Positions 8,199 through 16,852 are shown, counted from the first letter of the stretch. The stretch: DNA of 26,488 nt from JBBPYC01 sp038200275 (GCA_038200275.1 JBBPYC010000099.1:1-26488), one strand, 5' to 3'. The notes: generated from the letters alone by a model not told the origin. Program-made: numbers and translations.

Positions 8199-8308
8199 GC
8201 CGTGGTCCAGTCGCGTGCGCTGGCTGGCACCGATCGGCCGCGCTGCGGTTTCCTTCTTCAAATTTTAAACGTCAGTCGCGCAGCAAACTGCGCTGTGGAG
8301 CAACTGAG

Positions 8309-10480
8309 ATGAATGACAACAAGGGCGGGTTCGCCCGGCGTCTGGCAACCCGCATCGTGGGCGGCTGCATGACCGTGCTTTTGGCAGCGGCCGCTCATGC
8401 GCAAAGCGTGATCGAATCGGTCGCTGGCTCGGTGCAAAATGGCGTCGAGTACGTGAAGATCGAGCTGTCCGAGCCACTGGCTGCGGTACCGACCGGCTTC
8501 ACGGTGCAGTCACCAGCGCGCATCGCGCTGGACTTCCCGAACACCAAAAGCACCATGGGCCGTTCGGCGATCGACATCAATCAGGGCAACTTGAAGTCGG
8601 TCAACGTGGTGCAGTCCGGTGACCGCACGCGCGTCGTGTTGAATCTAAAGCAAACCACGACCTACAAGACCGAACTGCAAGGCAAGACGCTGCTGGTCGC
8701 GCTTGATCCGGTGTCGGCAAGCTCGATCACTGCCTCGTCCGGCAGCGCGAGTCGCCCGACCTTCACGGAAAGTGGCAACGCCGAGACCACACCCATCAAG
8801 GACATCGATTTCCGCCGCGGCGCCGACAACGCGGGCAGGGTCGTGATCGAACTGGCAAACAACCAGGTCGGTGTCGATCTGCGCCAGCAGGGCCAGACGC
8901 TGGTGGTCGACTTCCTGAAGTCGAGCCTGCCCGAGGGCTTGCGCCGCCGGCTGGACGTGAGCGACTTCGGCACGCCGATCCAGAACGTCACCACCACGCA
9001 AAACGGTGACCGTGTGCGCATGGTGATCGAGCCGCGCGGCCAGTGGGTGCACAGCGCGTATCAGCGCGACGACCAGTTCGTCGTGGAAGTGCGCGAGCAA
9101 AAGATCGACCAGAGCCGCTTGGTGCAGGGCCCGAACTTCAGCGGCGAAAAACTCTCGCTGAACTTTCAGAACATTGAAGTCCGTTCGCTGCTGCAAGTCA
9201 TTGCCGACTTCACCAACTTCAACATCGTCACATCCGACACCGTCACCGGCGCGCTGACCTTGCGCCTGAAAGACGTGCCCTGGGACCAGGCGCTGCAGAT
9301 CATCATGGACGCCAAAGGCCTGGGCTTGCGCAAACAGGGCAACGTCCTGTGGGTCGCACCGAAGGACGAACTGCAGGCGCGGGAGAAGAAGGACCTGGAA
9401 GCCGCCAAAGCCAGCGAGGGCCTGGAGCCGGTGCGCACGCAGTCGTTTCAGATGAATTATGCGAAAGCAATCGACGTTGCTGCCCAGCTGATGGGCCGCA
9501 GCGCGGGTGGCGCAGCACCGGTCGCCGTGGTCCCGGGTGCCACGCCGGCGCGTTTCCTGTCCGACCGCGGTGTGGCCATCGCCGAAGTCCGCACGAACCA
9601 ACTGTTCGTGACCGACATCGCCAGCAAGCTCACGCAAGTGCAAGAGCTGATCGCCAAGATCGACATTCCGGTGCGCCAGGTCGTGATCGAAGCGCGCATC
9701 GTGGAAGCTGCCGATACGTTCGGCCGGTCTCTGGGCGTGCGCCTTGGTGCTACCGACCTGCGCTCGCAAAATGGCGGTGACGGCGGCTACCGCATCGGTG
9801 GCAACAACCGTGCGGCGTTCGGCACCAGTTACAACAACGTGACAGCGACGAACGGCTCGGCCGGCGTCAATGTGGACCCGAACGGGGCGTTCCTGAACTT
9901 CCCGGCGATCGGTCTGGGCGGCTACGACCCGGCCACGTTCGCGGTGTCGATCTTCAGCTCGATGGCCAACCGTTTCCTGAACCTCGAGATCTCGGCGGCC
10001 GAGTCCGACGGCAAGGTCAAGGTCGTTTCCAGCCCGCGTGTGGTGACGGCCGACCAGATCAAGGCATTGATCGAGCAAGGCACCGAGTTCCCCTATCAGA
10101 CCGTCTCGCTGCAAGGCACCCAAACACAGTTCCGCAAGGCCAACCTGAAGTTGGAAGTCACGCCGCAGATCACGCCCGAAGGCAACATCATCCTGGATTT
10201 GGACATCAACAAGGACACGCGCGGCGAAACGACGGCGGCCGGCATCGCGATCGACACCAAGCACATCAAGACCAACGTGCTGGTGGAAAACGGCGGCACG
10301 GTGGTGATCGGCGGCATCTTCACGCTGGATGAAAGCGAGAACGTCGTGAAAGTCCCGGGCCTGGGCGATATCCCAATCGTCGGCAACCTCTTCAAGACCA
10401 AGCGGCGCAACTCCAACAAACAGGAGCTGTTGGTTTTCATCACGCCGAAGATGATCACCGACCGCGCAGCGGTGCGTTGA
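8309..10480 (+). CDS. pilQ: Type IV pilus secretin PilQ
   Basis: PilQ is the outer-membrane secretin through which the pilus passes. The 723-residue protein has a signal peptide (cleavage after AHA31), two AMIN domains that bind peptidoglycan (about 34-133 and 164-262), the N0/STN domain (about 280-352), one N1 domain (about 374-455) and the C-terminal secretin barrel (about 455-720) with VVIGGIFTLDE and VPGLGDIPIVGNLF. Duplicated AMIN domains are common in PilQ. GGAG at 8297-8300 lies 8 bases before the ATG. Last gene of the standard pilMNOPQ set. In most relatives I would expect aroK next; here a lipoprotein gene follows after 52 bases. Confidence 0.97.
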   Translation: MNDNKGGFARRLATRIVGGCMTVLLAAAAHAQSVIESVAGSVQNGVEYVKIELSEPLAAVPTGFTVQSPARIALDFPNTKSTMGRSAIDINQGNLKSVNVVQSGDRTRVVLNLKQTTTYKTELQGKTLLVALDPVSASSITASSGSASRPTFTESGNAETTPIKDIDFRRGADNAGRVVIELANNQVGVDLRQQGQTLVVDFLKSSLPEGLRRRLDVSDFGTPIQNVTTTQNGDRVRMVIEPRGQWVHSAYQRDDQFVVEVREQKIDQSRLVQGPNFSGEKLSLNFQNIEVRSLLQVIADFTNFNIVTSDTVTGALTLRLKDVPWDQALQIIMDAKGLGLRKQGNVLWVAPKDELQAREKKDLEAAKASEGLEPVRTQSFQMNYAKAIDVAAQLMGRSAGGAAPVAVVPGATPARFLSDRGVAIAEVRTNQLFVTDIASKLTQVQELIAKIDIPVRQVVIEARIVEAADTFGRSLGVRLGATDLRSQNGGDGGYRIGGNNRAAFGTSYNNVTATNGSAGVNVDPNGAFLNFPAIGLGGYDPATFAVSIFSSMANRFLNLEISAAESDGKVKVVSSPRVVTADQIKALIEQGTEFPYQTVSLQGTQTQFRKANLKLEVTPQITPEGNIILDLDINKDTRGETTAAGIAIDTKHIKTNVLVENGGTVVIGGIFTLDESENVVKVPGLGDIPIVGNLFKTKRRNSNKQELLVFITPKMITDRAAVR

Positions 10481-10532
10481 AGCCGGTGCCGATAAGAAAA
10501 TTTACCGACTCATTCCATCCTAGAGAAATTAC

Positions 10533-12233
10533 ATGCTGAAGTTGAATGCAATTGTTGCTACCTTGTTGGTCGCCTCGTTGGGGGGCTGCGGCGGCGGCGG
10601 CGGCGATCCGGGAACACCGGCTGGCAACGGCACGGGTACGGGTACGGGTACGGGAGCTGTCGTGACGCCTGACCAGAAAGTCGCCAGTTTTGTTTATCAG
10701 ATAGACAAAAACTCGCTCAATAACTCAAATGCCGAAAGAGTCAAGCTGACCGTCACGACCCTGGACGCCCTGAATAACCCTGTCAAAGGGGCCGCTGTTG
10801 TTGTCGCGGTTGATAGCGGGGTATTTGCGCCCGACTCGAATGTCACTGATGACAAAGGAGAGCTCACGGGCACGATCGGCATCGGCGGTGACAAAGCCAA
10901 TCGCAGCATCACCGCAAAGATTACAGCGGGTGGTAAGACAACGACCGTAGTGGTTCCTGTCGTAGGCAGTAAGCTTACGTTGACCCCGGTGCCCGCCACG
11001 GTCGCGCCCGGCGGAAGCGTAGCGATAAGCATCAGCGCTGCCGACACCAACGACAGCCCGATTACGAATGCGCCTGTCAAACTATCCGGTACGCTTGGTT
11101 TCAACCAAACCGTCACGACCAATGCGGCTGGCAACGCGACGGCAACGTTGGCAGTGGCGCCGACCAATCCCGGAACGTATACGGTTACCGCATCCGGCCT
11201 TGGTATCGACTCGACACGGGACGTGCAGGTGGTCAGCCAAACTGGCGGTGGAATCCCAACGGCGGTTGGCGTTATCAGCGCGGTCAATTTGAACATCTCG
11301 CCCAATACCATTGCGCCGAACTTGATCGGTTCGACCACCAACGTCGCTCGCCTGCGCGCGGTCTTCCAAGATGCCTCCAATCAGGCTATCAAAAACGTGC
11401 GTGTACGGTTTGTGATTGCGGGACCTGGCCTTGGCAGCGGTGAGAAGATCTCCACAGGTAACGCTATTGTCTACAGCGACTCAAGCGGTATCGCTACGGC
11501 AGACTACGTTGCTGGCACGCGGTCGAGCCCGACCAACGGCGTTGTGATCGTTGCATGCTATGGACTCGACGATGCGGTATTGGCTGCTGCCCCTGCAGCT
11601 GGCCAGGCTTGTCCAGCAGGCGCGGGTCAAGCCGTTGCCACATTGACGGTTGGAGCCCAACCATTGAACATCACCATTGGAAACAACAACAAGCTTGAGC
11701 GCGGCAACGATGGGCTGACCTATATCAGGAAGTTCGACATCGCGGTCGCGGACGCGGCAGGCAATGCAGTGCCAAACGCAGTTGTTTCGGCCAGTGTCGA
11801 TTTGGTGGCCTACTACACCGGTAGCTACAAATCACGCGGTCAAACCGATACTTCGAACGTTGGTCGGATAGAGCCGCCTTGCCGTAATGAAGACTTGAAC
11901 CGCAATGGATTTCTAGACGCGGGTGAGGACGTCAATCACAATGGCGTTCTGGACCCGCGCAAGGCGGACGTTATCTTGTCATTCGGCGCATCAAACGTCA
12001 CCAACGCGAGCGGCCGCATGGCGATTCAGGCTGAGTGGGCGCAGAGCGTGGCTACTTGGTTGGTTTATTCCGTTAAGGTGACTACCAACGTTGCCGGATC
12101 GGAAGGGACTGCAATTAAGTTGTTTGGTACCGGTTTCATTGCGGGCGACGAAGAGCCGAGTCCTGCTTTCCTCAACTCTCCTTACAACAGCGACAAGGGG
12201 ACGTGCATCCCTTATCTAGAACAAGTGCCTTGA
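10533..12233 (+). CDS. Ig-like-domain lipoprotein between pilQ and aroK
   Basis: This is a predicted lipoprotein of 566 residues. A signal peptide ends in the lipobox SLGGC (Cys19), followed by five Gly, then a Gly-Thr repeat linker (32-41). Four beta-rich Ig-like (invasin/Big_1-type) units can be sketched at about 48-145, 146-236, 250-376 and 377-535. The signs are repeated N-P-V-K-G-A / G-x-x-T-A patterns such as DALNNPVKGAAVVV, AVFQDASNQAIKNVRVRF and VADAAGNAVPNAVV. The fourth unit carries an insert (about 450-476) with two Ca-binding-like loops, DLNRNGFLD and DVNHNGVLD. There are four Cys residues after the lipobox (342, 360, 450, 558) that could form disulfides. Codon choice is visibly more A/T-rich than in pilQ or aroK. 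Surface display, adhesion or a role at the pilus pore is inferred only from location and fold. Confidence 0.85.
   Translation: MLKLNAIVATLLVASLGGCGGGGGDPGTPAGNGTGTGTGTGAVVTPDQKVASFVYQIDKNSLNNSNAERVKLTVTTLDALNNPVKGAAVVVAVDSGVFAPDSNVTDDKGELTGTIGIGGDKANRSITAKITAGGKTTTVVVPVVGSKLTLTPVPATVAPGGSVAISISAADTNDSPITNAPVKLSGTLGFNQTVTTNAAGNATATLAVAPTNPGTYTVTASGLGIDSTRDVQVVSQTGGGIPTAVGVISAVNLNISPNTIAPNLIGSTTNVARLRAVFQDASNQAIKNVRVRFVIAGPGLGSGEKISTGNAIVYSDSSGIATADYVAGTRSSPTNGVVIVACYGLDDAVLAAAPAAGQACPAGAGQAVATLTVGAQPLNITIGNNNKLERGNDGLTYIRKFDIAVADAAGNAVPNAVVSASVDLVAYYTGSYKSRGQTDTSNVGRIEPPCRNEDLNRNGFLDAGEDVNHNGVLDPRKADVILSFGASNVTNASGRMAIQAEWAQSVATWLVYSVKVTTNVAGSEGTAIKLFGTGFIAGDEEPSPAFLNSPYNSDKGTCIPYLEQVP
10632..10654 (+). 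repeat. Hexanucleotide tandem repeat (ACGGGT)n in the lipoprotein linker
   Basis: Three full copies of ACGGGT plus five bases of a fourth run without mismatch and encode alternating Gly-Thr just after the lipidated Cys. The unit is two codons long, so copy-number change would lengthen or shorten the linker without breaking the frame. A (GGC)5 run lies a few codons upstream. Confidence 0.85.
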
Positions 12234-12234
12234 T

Positions 12235-12762
12235 TTGACCCCACTCTTCCTTATCGGCCTGCCTGGGTCGGGCAAATCCACCGTCGGACGCAATCTCGCG
12301 CGGCGGCTGGAAGTGCCGTTCCTGGACGCCGATCAGGCAGTCGAGCAACGCGTTGGTTGCTCGATTCGCGAGTACTTCGAGCACGTCGGAGAAGAGGGTT
12401 TTCGCAACGTCGAAGAGGCGGTGATTGACGAGCTGACGCAGGCACATGCCGGCGTGCTGGCGACCGGCGGCGGCGCCGTATTGCGGGCCATCAATCGCAG
12501 CCGGTTGCACGCGCGCGGCCATGTCGTCTATCTGCGCTCCAGCCCAGCAGAAGTGTTTCGCAGGCTTCAGCACGACCGCAACCGGCCGCTGTTGCAGGTC
12601 GATGATCCGATGGCGCGGCTGCAGGATCTGTACGAGCAGCGCGATCCGCTGTACCGGGAGATCGCGCACTTCATGGTCGAGACCGGCCGTCCTTCGGTGG
12701 GTCGGCTGGCCAGCATGATCATCAGCCAGCTTGAACTCGCCGGACTGCTGGCGCCGCGCTGA
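12235..12762 (+). CDS. aroK: Shikimate kinase
   Basis: AroK phosphorylates shikimate at the 3-hydroxyl with ATP (fifth step of chorismate synthesis) in the cytosol. The 175-residue protein has the P-loop GLPGSGKST (8-16), shikimate-binding Asp33 (DADQ), Arg57 (EEGFR), the GGG at 78-80 and the lid Arg117 (NRPLL). Length is normal. The start is a TTG one base after the TGA of the lipoprotein gene; no ATG lies close by and the P-loop begins only 8 residues in, so the TTG is the only sensible start. No Shine-Dalgarno sequence is obvious, so translation may depend on termination of the upstream gene. aroB follows. Confidence 0.95.
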   Translation: MTPLFLIGLPGSGKSTVGRNLARRLEVPFLDADQAVEQRVGCSIREYFEHVGEEGFRNVEEAVIDELTQAHAGVLATGGGAVLRAINRSRLHARGHVVYLRSSPAEVFRRLQHDRNRPLLQVDDPMARLQDLYEQRDPLYREIAHFMVETGRPSVGRLASMIISQLELAGLLAPR

Positions 12763-12833
12763 CGGTCGGGCAGGGGAGATTGGCTGCCCATGGCGCGGGT
12801 TGCCAGCGCGGCCTGCGGCCTACACTTGCCGCC

Positions 12834-13967
12834 ATGCCCGATACCAGCCGACTCGCCACCATCTCGCCCGCACCGGTCAATGTGCCGATCGACCTCGGCG
12901 AGCGCAGTTATTCGATCCGCATCGGCAGCGGGTTGATGGGTGTCTCAGACACCTGGGCCGGCTTGCCGCCCGCGGCCAGCGCGATGCTGGTCAGCAACGA
13001 CACGGTGGCCCCGCTGTATGCCGATGCGGTCGCCAAAGCCCTCGCATCGCGGTTCAAGAACGTGCACCGGATCACCCTGCCCGACGGCGAAGTGCACAAG
13101 AACTGGCAGACGCTGCAGACGATCTTCGACGCGCTGCTGGAACACGGCTGCGATCGCAAGACCGTGCTGTTCGCGCTCGGCGGCGGCGTGGTCGGCGACA
13201 TGACCGGCTACGCAGCCGCCAGCTTCATGCGCGGCGTGCCGTTCGTGCAGGTGCCGACGACGCTGCTGGCGCAGGTGGACTCATCGGTTGGCGGCAAGAC
13301 CGGCATCAACCACCCGGCGGGCAAGAACATGATCGGCGCCTTTTATCAGCCGCAACTCGTCGTCTGCGATCTGGACACGCTGGCCACTCTGCCGCTGCGC
13401 GAGCTGCGCGCGGGCCTGGCTGAGGTCATCAAATACGGCCCGATCCACGACATGGCGTTCTTCGACTGGATCGAAGCCCATCTGGACGACCTGCTTGCGC
13501 GCGAGCCCGCTGCGCTCGCGCACGCTGTGCAGCGCTGTTGCGAGATCAAGGCCGAAGTTGTCGGTGCGGACGAGCGCGAGAACGGCCTGCGCGCGATCCT
13601 GAACTTCGGCCACACCTTCGGCCACGCCATCGAAGCAGGCCTGGGGTACGGTGAATGGCTGCATGGTGAAGCGGTTGGCTGCGGCATGGTGATGGCGGCC
13701 ACCTTGTCGGAGCGGCTGGGTCTGGTCGATGCCGCGTTCGTGCAGCGCTTGCGTGCGTTGATCGAAGCCGCCGGATTGCCGGTGGTGGGCCCGAAGCTGG
13801 ACGGCGCAGGCTTTGCCGATCGGTATCTGGCGTTGATGCGGCAGGACAAGAAATCGCAAGCCGGATCGATCCGCTTCGTGTTGCTGGACGGGCCGGGCCA
13901 GGCAAGCCTTCATGAAGCGCCCGACGCGTTGGTGCGCGAAGTGCTCGCAGCGTGCTGCGGGGATTGA
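12834..13967 (+). CDS. aroB: 3-dehydroquinate synthase
   Basis: AroB converts DAHP to 3-dehydroquinate using NAD and a divalent metal, the second step of the shikimate pathway. The product has 377 residues (family about 360). It shows the NAD-binding GGGVVGD (116-122), SSVGGKTGINHPAGKN (150-165), and metal-site residues Glu197 (LAEVIKYGPI), His260/His264 (FGHTFGHAIE) and His277 (LHGEA). I chose the ATG at 12834. A strong purine tract AGGGGAG (12772-12778) lies upstream but is too close to an in-frame TTG at 12780 and 55 bases from the ATG, so the exact start is unsettled. Part of the usual aroK-aroB pair. Confidence 0.95.
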   Translation: MPDTSRLATISPAPVNVPIDLGERSYSIRIGSGLMGVSDTWAGLPPAASAMLVSNDTVAPLYADAVAKALASRFKNVHRITLPDGEVHKNWQTLQTIFDALLEHGCDRKTVLFALGGGVVGDMTGYAAASFMRGVPFVQVPTTLLAQVDSSVGGKTGINHPAGKNMIGAFYQPQLVVCDLDTLATLPLRELRAGLAEVIKYGPIHDMAFFDWIEAHLDDLLAREPAALAHAVQRCCEIKAEVVGADERENGLRAILNFGHTFGHAIEAGLGYGEWLHGEAVGCGMVMAATLSERLGLVDAAFVQRLRALIEAAGLPVVGPKLDGAGFADRYLALMRQDKKSQAGSIRFVLLDGPGQASLHEAPDALVREVLAACCGD

Positions 13968-14049
13968 TGCGGGCTGCGATGCGCAGTCCGGTGCACGGCT
14001 TCGATCGGTTTGATGCAGTCGGCCAATGCTCATTGCAGAGGCGAAGCTT

Positions 14050-14064
14050 CCCCCCCCCTTTTTT
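14050..14064 (+). repeat. C9-T6 homopolymer tract upstream of dgt
   Basis: Nine C followed directly by six T lie 25 bases before the dgt ATG, within the 122-bp aroB-dgt gap. An extended -10-like TGCTATCTG (14064-14072) follows immediately, so the tract would lie in the -35/-10 spacer of a local promoter, if one exists here. Confidence 0.6.
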
Positions 14065-14089
14065 GCTATCTGGTTTGTAGCTGAAAGCG

Positions 14090-15262
14090 ATGATTCCACA
14101 AGCGCCTGTCCCCGATTTGGTTCCAAAAACCACCCGTTTGGCCGTGTTCGCCTGCCGCGCCGCCGATTCGCGCGGCCGGCGTTTTGCCGAACCCGATGCA
14201 CCCACGCGCAGCGCGTTCCAGCGCGACCGGGACCGCATCGTGCATTCGACCGCGTTCCGCCGGCTGGTCTACAAGACGCAGGTGTTCCTGAACCACGAAG
14301 GCGACCTGTTTCGCACGCGGCTCACGCACTCGCTCGAAGTCGCGCAGCTCGCCCGATCCATTGGGCGGTCGCTCGCGTTGGACGAGGATCTGGTTGAAGG
14401 CATCGCGCTCGCACACGACTTGGGTCACACACCGTTCGGCCATGCGGGGCAGGATGCGCTGAACGACTGCATGCGCGGACACGGCGGCTTCGAGCACAAT
14501 TTTCAAAGCCTGCGCGTGGTCGATTCGCTCGAGCAGCGCTATCCCGCTTTCGACGGCCTGAACCTTACGTTCGAGTTGCGCGAAGGCATCCTCAAACACT
14601 GCTCGGTCGTGAATGCGAGGCGGCTCGAAGTGCGCGAGCCCGCAGGCATCGGCCAGCGTTTTCTGCAGCGTACGCAGCCGTCGCTGGAAGCCCAACTCTG
14701 CAATCTGGCCGACGAGATCGCCTACAACGCGCACGACATCGACGACGGCGTGCGCTCTGGGCTGCTGACCATGGAGCAATTGCAGGAGGTCGAATTGTTC
14801 GATCGGTTTCGGCTGGAGGCACTGGCCGAACATCCGCAATTGGCCGGTCGCCGCCTGCTGTTCGAGACGATCCGGCGCATGCTGTCCGCGCAGGTGTACG
14901 ACGTGATCGACACCGCAAGCGCCGCGCTCGTGCGGGAGCAGCCGGAAAGCGTCGACGCGGTGCGCGCGCTGCCGCCGATCATCGCGTTCAGCGACGGCAT
15001 GCGGCAGCAATCAAGCGCGCTGAAAAGTTTTCTGTACCGCAATCTGTACCGTCACCCGCAGGTGCTGCAGAACACGACGCAGGCGCAGCAGGTGGTGCGT
15101 GAGCTGTACGCGGCGTACCTTGCCGAACCGACGCAACTGCCCGACGACTTCGCCATGCGCCCGCAGCGCGAACGCGCCGTGGCCGACTACATCGCCGGCA
15201 TGACCGACCGCTTCGCGGCGCGCGAGCACGAGCGGTTGAGTGGGCGGCGGCTGATCACGTGA
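14090..15262 (+). CDS. dgt: dGTP triphosphohydrolase-like HD-domain protein
   Basis: This belongs to the Dgt-type HD hydrolases, which cleave dNTPs to nucleoside and triphosphate. The 390-residue product contains the N-terminal FQRDRDRIVHSTAFRRL, the first HD ligand region RLTHSLEV (His80), the central AHDLGHTPFGHAG (His109-Asp110) and the distal YNAHDIDDG (Asp217). The metal ligands of the HD superfamily are therefore intact. Length is typical of the betaproteobacterial form. Position after aroB is conserved in Burkholderiales. Substrate preference (dGTP or a broader set) cannot be read from sequence. Confidence 0.93.
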   Translation: MIPQAPVPDLVPKTTRLAVFACRAADSRGRRFAEPDAPTRSAFQRDRDRIVHSTAFRRLVYKTQVFLNHEGDLFRTRLTHSLEVAQLARSIGRSLALDEDLVEGIALAHDLGHTPFGHAGQDALNDCMRGHGGFEHNFQSLRVVDSLEQRYPAFDGLNLTFELREGILKHCSVVNARRLEVREPAGIGQRFLQRTQPSLEAQLCNLADEIAYNAHDIDDGVRSGLLTMEQLQEVELFDRFRLEALAEHPQLAGRRLLFETIRRMLSAQVYDVIDTASAALVREQPESVDAVRALPPIIAFSDGMRQQSSALKSFLYRNLYRHPQVLQNTTQAQQVVRELYAAYLAEPTQLPDDFAMRPQRERAVADYIAGMTDRFAAREHERLSGRRLIT

Positions 15263-15422
15263 ATCTTTTTCCCGGACAACTATTCCAGTGGTTACCGATC
15301 GCCTGCTCCCTCTCTGGGCGCAGCGAATGCGACTTGGCGGAGTCGGTTCTGCAGCACTTGCCAGGGCCGCTTGCGCTTGATCGATCTGCTGCCAATTGCG
15401 AGGGGCTTGGCTGGCTGGCGTG

Positions 15423-16820
15423 ATGAAACAAACGCCTGAGACCGAGCGTGTTGTCGGGATCGACCCGGCATGGATCGTCGTCGTCGCCGGCGTCAGCGCT
15501 GCACTGCACGTCGGCAAGTTGCCCCCGGCGATTCCGGCGTTGCGCGATGCGCTCGGGCTGAGCCTGTTGCAGGCCGGTTTCATGCTGTCGTTGGTGCAGT
15601 TTGCGGGTATGGCGCTCGGCATCTTCGTCGGGCTGGCGGCGGACACGCTGGGGTTGCGACGCAGCATGCTGGCGGGCTTGGTTACGTTGTCAACGGCGGG
15701 CGTGGCGGGCGGTTTTGCGACCGATCCGGCCATGCTGCTGAGCTTGCGCGCGCTGGAAGGTTTCGGTTTTCTGCTCGCATCGATGCCGGGGCCGAGCCTG
15801 ATCCGGCAACTGGTGCCGGCGGCGCGCTTGAGCAGCACGCTGGGTCTGTGGGGTACCTACATGCCGCTGGGCACTGCGTTGGCGCTGTTGCTTGGTTCGA
15901 TCGTGCTTGGGCACTTCCGCTGGCCTGTATGGTGGTGGCTGGTGGCGGCGCAGTCCGGTCTGGTCGCGCTGTGGCTGTGGCGGGCGGTGCCGAGCGACGC
16001 GGAGCGAGAGCGGCGGCGGAAAACGCTCGAAGCCGCGTCGCCCCAAACGCCGGCACCACCACAGCCACAGCCGGCGCTGGTGCCGAAGCGGTCACGCAAG
16101 ACTGACCTTGCCAAGCCAAATCTGCATCGCGCCGGGTGGACACGACGGCTCCTCGCCACGCTCAGCGCGCGCGGGCCGTGGCTGGTCGCGCTGTGCTTCG
16201 CGGTCTATTCGGCGCAGTGGCTGTCGGTGATCGGCTTTCTGCCTTCGATCTATGCGGCTGCAGGCGTGGCCAGTGACGCCATCGGCGGGCTGACTGCGCT
16301 GGCTGCGGCCGTCAACATCATCGGCAACATTGCAGCGGGCCGGCTGCTGCAGCGCGGCGTACGGCCCCAGTGGCTGCTGTGGACGGGTTTTGCCGCGATG
16401 ATCATGGGTGCGGCTGCCACCTTCGCCCAGTTCGGCGGCGCCGCGTTGCTGCCCGCGCTGCGCTACGGCGGCGTGCTGCTGTTTTCCGCGCTTGGCGGCA
16501 TGATCCCGGCCACGTTGTTCGCGCTCGCGGTGCGCAGGGCGCCGAGCGAGGACACGGTGTCCACCACCGTTGGCTGGATGCAGCAGTGGTCATCGATCGG
16601 CCAGTTCGCCGGGCCACCGCTGGTCGCCGCACTCGCGGCGCAGGCTGGTGGCTGGCATTGGACTTGGGCTGCGACGGGCACTTGCGCACTGGTGGGCATG
16701 CTGATCTCAGCCCTGCTGGCTGAGCGCTCGGCGTCGCCAGTTGTGCAGATCGCTGCCGCCACCGGGAAGCGGGCAAGAGGCCAATATGCCGACCCACAAT
16801 CCAACGAGTCGCTGCCATGA
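15423..16820 (+). CDS. MFS transporter of the CynX/NimT type
   Basis: This is an inner-membrane permease of 465 residues with about 12 hydrophobic segments in two halves, separated by a polar, Pro/Gln/Lys-rich loop (about 202-245). The loop between helices 2 and 3 has GLAADTLGLRRSML, the MFS motif-A region (usually GxLaDrxGrr). The overall pattern resembles the cyanate/nitroimidazole-transporter (CynX/NimT) group; the substrate is unknown. The ATG at 15423 is chosen over an in-frame TTG at 15396; neither has a well-spaced Shine-Dalgarno sequence. The 160-bp gap from dgt holds no gene I can support. The methyltransferase follows 37 bases later. Confidence 0.85.
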   Translation: MKQTPETERVVGIDPAWIVVVAGVSAALHVGKLPPAIPALRDALGLSLLQAGFMLSLVQFAGMALGIFVGLAADTLGLRRSMLAGLVTLSTAGVAGGFATDPAMLLSLRALEGFGFLLASMPGPSLIRQLVPAARLSSTLGLWGTYMPLGTALALLLGSIVLGHFRWPVWWWLVAAQSGLVALWLWRAVPSDAERERRRKTLEAASPQTPAPPQPQPALVPKRSRKTDLAKPNLHRAGWTRRLLATLSARGPWLVALCFAVYSAQWLSVIGFLPSIYAAAGVASDAIGGLTALAAAVNIIGNIAAGRLLQRGVRPQWLLWTGFAAMIMGAAATFAQFGGAALLPALRYGGVLLFSALGGMIPATLFALAVRRAPSEDTVSTTVGWMQQWSSIGQFAGPPLVAALAAQAGGWHWTWAATGTCALVGMLISALLAERSASPVVQIAAATGKRARGQYADPQSNESLP

Positions 16821-16846
16821 AGCCGCTGCGCGCATGCCATCCGATC

Positions 16847-16852
16847 GGAAAG
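16847..16852 (+). promoter_or_regulatory. Ribosome binding site deciding the methyltransferase start
   Basis: GGAAAG lies 5 bases before the ATG at 16858. It supports this start over in-frame ATGs at 16786 and 16834, the first of which would overlap the transporter gene. Confidence 0.55.

Noticed and set aside
8645..10264. 539-codon open frame on the minus strand opposite pilQ
   Set aside because: It is a shadow of the pilQ codons in GC-rich DNA: its translation is His/Arg/Ala/Asp-rich without any fold-like pattern, while pilQ is unmistakable.
10632..10654. Tandem repeats as a CRISPR-like array
   Set aside because: The units are 6 bp, contiguous and coding, with no spacers.
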